From Parvimonas sp. (GTDB lineage Bacteria; Bacillota; Clostridia; Tissierellales; Peptoniphilaceae), in the NCBI GenBank assembly GCA_022770425.1, contig JALEHY010000049.1, positions 1-23,566 on the forward strand: DNA of 23,566 nucleotides, in the 5' to 3' direction. The notes below the pieces were generated by a model, which was not told where the DNA came from, did not search any database, and saw nothing but the letters and a program-made list of their open reading frames with translations. Each line of letters opens with the position of its first letter. Position 1 is the stretch's first letter. A program made the position numbers and the translations under genes. Below, piece after piece: positions 22,124 to 23,566 of this stretch.

Positions 22124-23043
22124 TATCTTACCTCCAACAATCTCAAAATTAATGCCATTCTTACTATCATTCCGAATTTAACTTGATTAAAATATTTTGC
22201 CCTCTTGTCAGTATCAACTTCAGTTGCTATTTCATTAACTCTTGGCAACGGGTGAAGAATTATCATATCATCCTTTGCATTTCTCATTTTTTGTTTATCC
22301 AAAATGTATGTATCCTTTAAACGAACATAGTCTGCCTCATTGAAAAATCTTTCTCTTTGAACTCTTGTCATATACAAAATATCAAGTTTCGGCATAACTT
22401 CCTCTATCGTTCTCACTTCCGTAAATTCTACGCCTCTATCTGTCAGATACATTTTGATATATTCAGGAATTTCAAGTTCAACAGGAGATATGAAAATAAA
22501 TTTATTACCTTTAAACTTTGAAAGAGTTTTTACAAGAGAATGTACGGTTCTTCCAAATTTCAAATCTCCGCAAAGTCCTACCGTCATATTTTCCAAAGTT
22601 CCCTTAGTTTCATGAATAGTAAGTAAATCCGTTAGAGTTTGAGTAGGATGTTGATGACCACCGTCACCTGCATTAATAAAGGGAACGGGAGTAACTTCTC
22701 TTGCAAGTTCCGCAGCGCCTTCGTGAGGATGACGCATAGCTATAATGTCCGTATAAGCACCGACAGTTCTTATAGTATCCGCCAAACTTTCTCCTTTTGA
22801 TGTAGAAGATCCCTTTGGTTCGGGAATAGTTACACAACTTCCTCCAAGTCTTAACATTGCAGCCTCAAAACTAAGTCTTGTTCTCGTAGACGGTTCGAAA
22901 AACAAAGAACCTAAAACTTTCCCCTTACACAAATCAGAAAATTCAACCGGATTTTTGTAAATTTCGTCCCCTAAATTAATAAGACTTCTTAACTCTTCAA
23001 CAGAAAAGTCCTCATTGTTTACCAAGTTTCTAAAATTTTCCAT
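22123..23043 (-). CDS. pyrB: Aspartate carbamoyltransferase catalytic subunit
   Basis: A 306-residue enzyme that joins carbamoyl phosphate and aspartate, the committed step of pyrimidine synthesis. The carbamoyl-phosphate site FFEPSTRTRLSFE is at residues 48-60. RHPHEGA, NAGDGGHQHPTQ and the aspartate-loop region HPLPRVNEI are also visible. The ATG has AGGAGGT five bases upstream. It is the first enzyme gene of pyrBICFKDE and lies 18 bases after an attenuator hairpin. Confidence 0.97.
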   Translation of the reverse strand: MENFRNLVNNEDFSVEELRSLINLGDEIYKNPVEFSDLCKGKVLGSLFFEPSTRTRLSFEAAMLRLGGSCVTIPEPKGSSTSKGESLADTIRTVGAYTDIIAMRHPHEGAAELAREVTPVPFINAGDGGHQHPTQTLTDLLTIHETKGTLENMTVGLCGDLKFGRTVHSLVKTLSKFKGNKFIFISPVELEIPEYIKMYLTDRGVEFTEVRTIEEVMPKLDILYMTRVQRERFFNEADYVRLKDTYILDKQKMRNAKDDMIILHPLPRVNEIATEVDTDKRAKYFNQVKFGMIVRMALILRLLEVR

Positions 23044-23060
23044 TTTTACCTCCTAAACAT

Positions 23061-23089
23061 AAAAAAAGGAAATAACTTTTGTTATTCCC
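23061..23089 (-). promoter_or_regulatory. Attenuator (intrinsic terminator) in the pyr leader
   Basis: On the minus strand GGGAATAAC (23089-23081) pairs with GTTATTTCC (23076-23068) around an AAAA loop, followed by seven Ts. It sits between the promoter and pyrB, so polymerase must read through it to express the operon. The TAA stop of the leader reading frame (23084-23082) is inside the 5' arm, so a ribosome there would prevent the hairpin. Confidence 0.85.
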
Positions 23090-23309
23090 TAATAAAATTA
23101 AAATATTTTGTTGTAAAAACACTTGAAGCATTAAGCAAAAAGTGAATAAAAGAAAAGCTGTCAAGCCCTTTTTCCAAAGGATTGTCAGCCAATTTACAAA
23201 GACAAATATTTTGAGAAATTTCTAAAATAAAAAAATAAACACTATGACAGTAATCTTTTAACTTAAACTTATTAAAATAAAAAACCGGCACATTTACTCC
23301 ATTTCTCAT
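23082..23309 (-). CDS. Leader peptide of the pyr operon (75 residues)
   Basis: The frame opens with ATG 23309 behind an AAAGGGGAA site (8-base spacing), about 24 bases after the predicted transcription start. It ends inside the attenuator stem. The product begins MRNGVNVPVFYF and has 11 Phe and 4 Tyr in 75 residues, so its mRNA is U-rich. I recognise no domain. An internal hairpin is possible near codons 42-47 (CCTTT pairing with AAAGG). The placement suggests a pyrL-like leader peptide whose translation couples to transcription through the attenuator. An in-frame ATG at 23351 lies upstream of the likely transcript start. An independent small protein is the alternative. Confidence 0.6.
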   Translation of the reverse strand: MRNGVNVPVFYFNKFKLKDYCHSVYFFILEISQNICLCKLADNPLEKGLDSFSFIHFLLNASSVFTTKYFNFIRE

Positions 23310-23339
23310 TTTAGATTCCCCTTTCAATTTTCTTCGGAT

Positions 23340-23368
23340 ATTATACAACATTTAAAGAAAAAAGTAAA
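23340..23368 (-). promoter_or_regulatory. pyr operon promoter
   Basis: Minus-strand TTTACT (23363-23368), 17 bases, TATAAT (23340-23345), with TTGTATAATAT and then AGAAAATTG shortly after. The -35, spacing, -10 and start region match the upp promoter at 5764-5792 almost exactly. The downstream gap 23369-23430 is AT-rich, without a clear terminator for the gene to its right. Confidence 0.7.
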
Positions 23369-23430
23369 GAGCTTTTTTAATTTTTTACAGTGATATTTTT
23401 AGTTAATCGAATTTTTTTAAAAATTAAATA

Positions 23431-23566
23431 CTAATAGCTCCAATTAAAATTCTTACTTTTCTTAAATATACTTTCAAACAGCAAACACCCTATACCAAAC
23501 CAAATAAGACTTATCAAAACCAAAACAAAATAGTCTTTAACACCGACAACAGATATGTTTTTTATT
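23431..23566 (-). CDS. C-terminal end of a membrane protein
   Basis: The last 44 codons of a gene entering from the right edge, ending TAG at 23433-23431. The visible end has one strongly hydrophobic helix (YFVLVLISLIWFGIGCLLFE) and a short basic tail (SIFKKSKNFNWSY). This resembles the last helix and cytoplasmic tail of an ABC-2-type permease, but one helix is not enough to assign the family. The TTG, GGT and ATT codon use is like that of the neighbours. Confidence 0.65.
   Translation of the reverse strand, partial: IKNISVVGVKDYFVLVLISLIWFGIGCLLFESIFKKSKNFNWSY

Noticed and set aside
23102..23180. PyrR-binding loop in the pyr leader
   Set aside because: The sequence AATCCTTTGGAAAAAGGGCTT looks loosely similar at its ends but lacks the GNGAGG core and the expected stem.
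1..23566. CRISPR array, insertion sequence, prophage or integrated element
   Set aside because: No regularly spaced repeats, transposase, integrase or flanking direct repeats were seen. Gene content and base composition look uniform and chromosomal.

Overview
The window looks like a chromosomal segment of a very AT-rich, low-GC Gram-positive anaerobe. Ribosome-binding sites are strong GGAGG types, stem-plus-U-run terminators are frequent, and codons are heavily A/T-ending. Pyruvate formate-lyase, arginine deiminase, a class 1B dihydroorotate dehydrogenase and an aspartate carbamoyltransferase with a separate PyrI subunit suggest a fermentative, peptide- or amino-acid-using member of the Clostridia/Tissierellia. 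A Parvimonas/Peptoniphilaceae-like organism is my best guess from gene content alone and is not proven. Apart from one 58-codon regulator, every confident gene is on the minus strand, so the window reads right to left.

Layout from left to right: the 5' end of a secreted-protein gene (1-94); a monocistronic arginine deiminase (482-1693) divergent from a tiny winged-helix protein (1892-2068); a four-gene GntR/YtrA-type regulator plus ABC-2 transporter operon (2152-4594) under a palindromic operator; a gap with a strong imperfect hairpin, a possible RNA (4823-4926); upp (5046-5675); pflA and pflB (5858-8912), with a Crp-type palindrome upstream of pflB; a possible small RNA (9206-9311); a peptide transporter operon oppDFBC without its binding protein (9485-13306); a BceAB-like ABC exporter without its two-component system (13748-16454); a Crp/Fnr-family regulator (16587-17276); the complete pyrBICFKDE operon (17450-23043) behind a translated leader with an attenuator; and the 3' end of a membrane-protein gene (23431-23566).

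How the parts fit together: the pyr operon supplies every step from carbamoyl phosphate and aspartate to UMP except carbamoyl-phosphate synthetase, and upp salvages uracil. Their promoters share an almost identical -10/start region. The Crp-family protein has CRP-like DNA-contact residues, and a matching GTGA-N6-TCAC palindrome sits about 41.5 bp upstream of the predicted pflB start, so it is a good candidate pflB activator. The pyr leader encodes a Phe/Tyr-rich 75-residue peptide whose stop codon lies inside a terminator hairpin just ahead of pyrB. This arrangement resembles pyrL attenuation in enterobacteria and is not the usual Firmicute PyrR system. I found no CRISPR array, insertion sequence, tRNA or rRNA.
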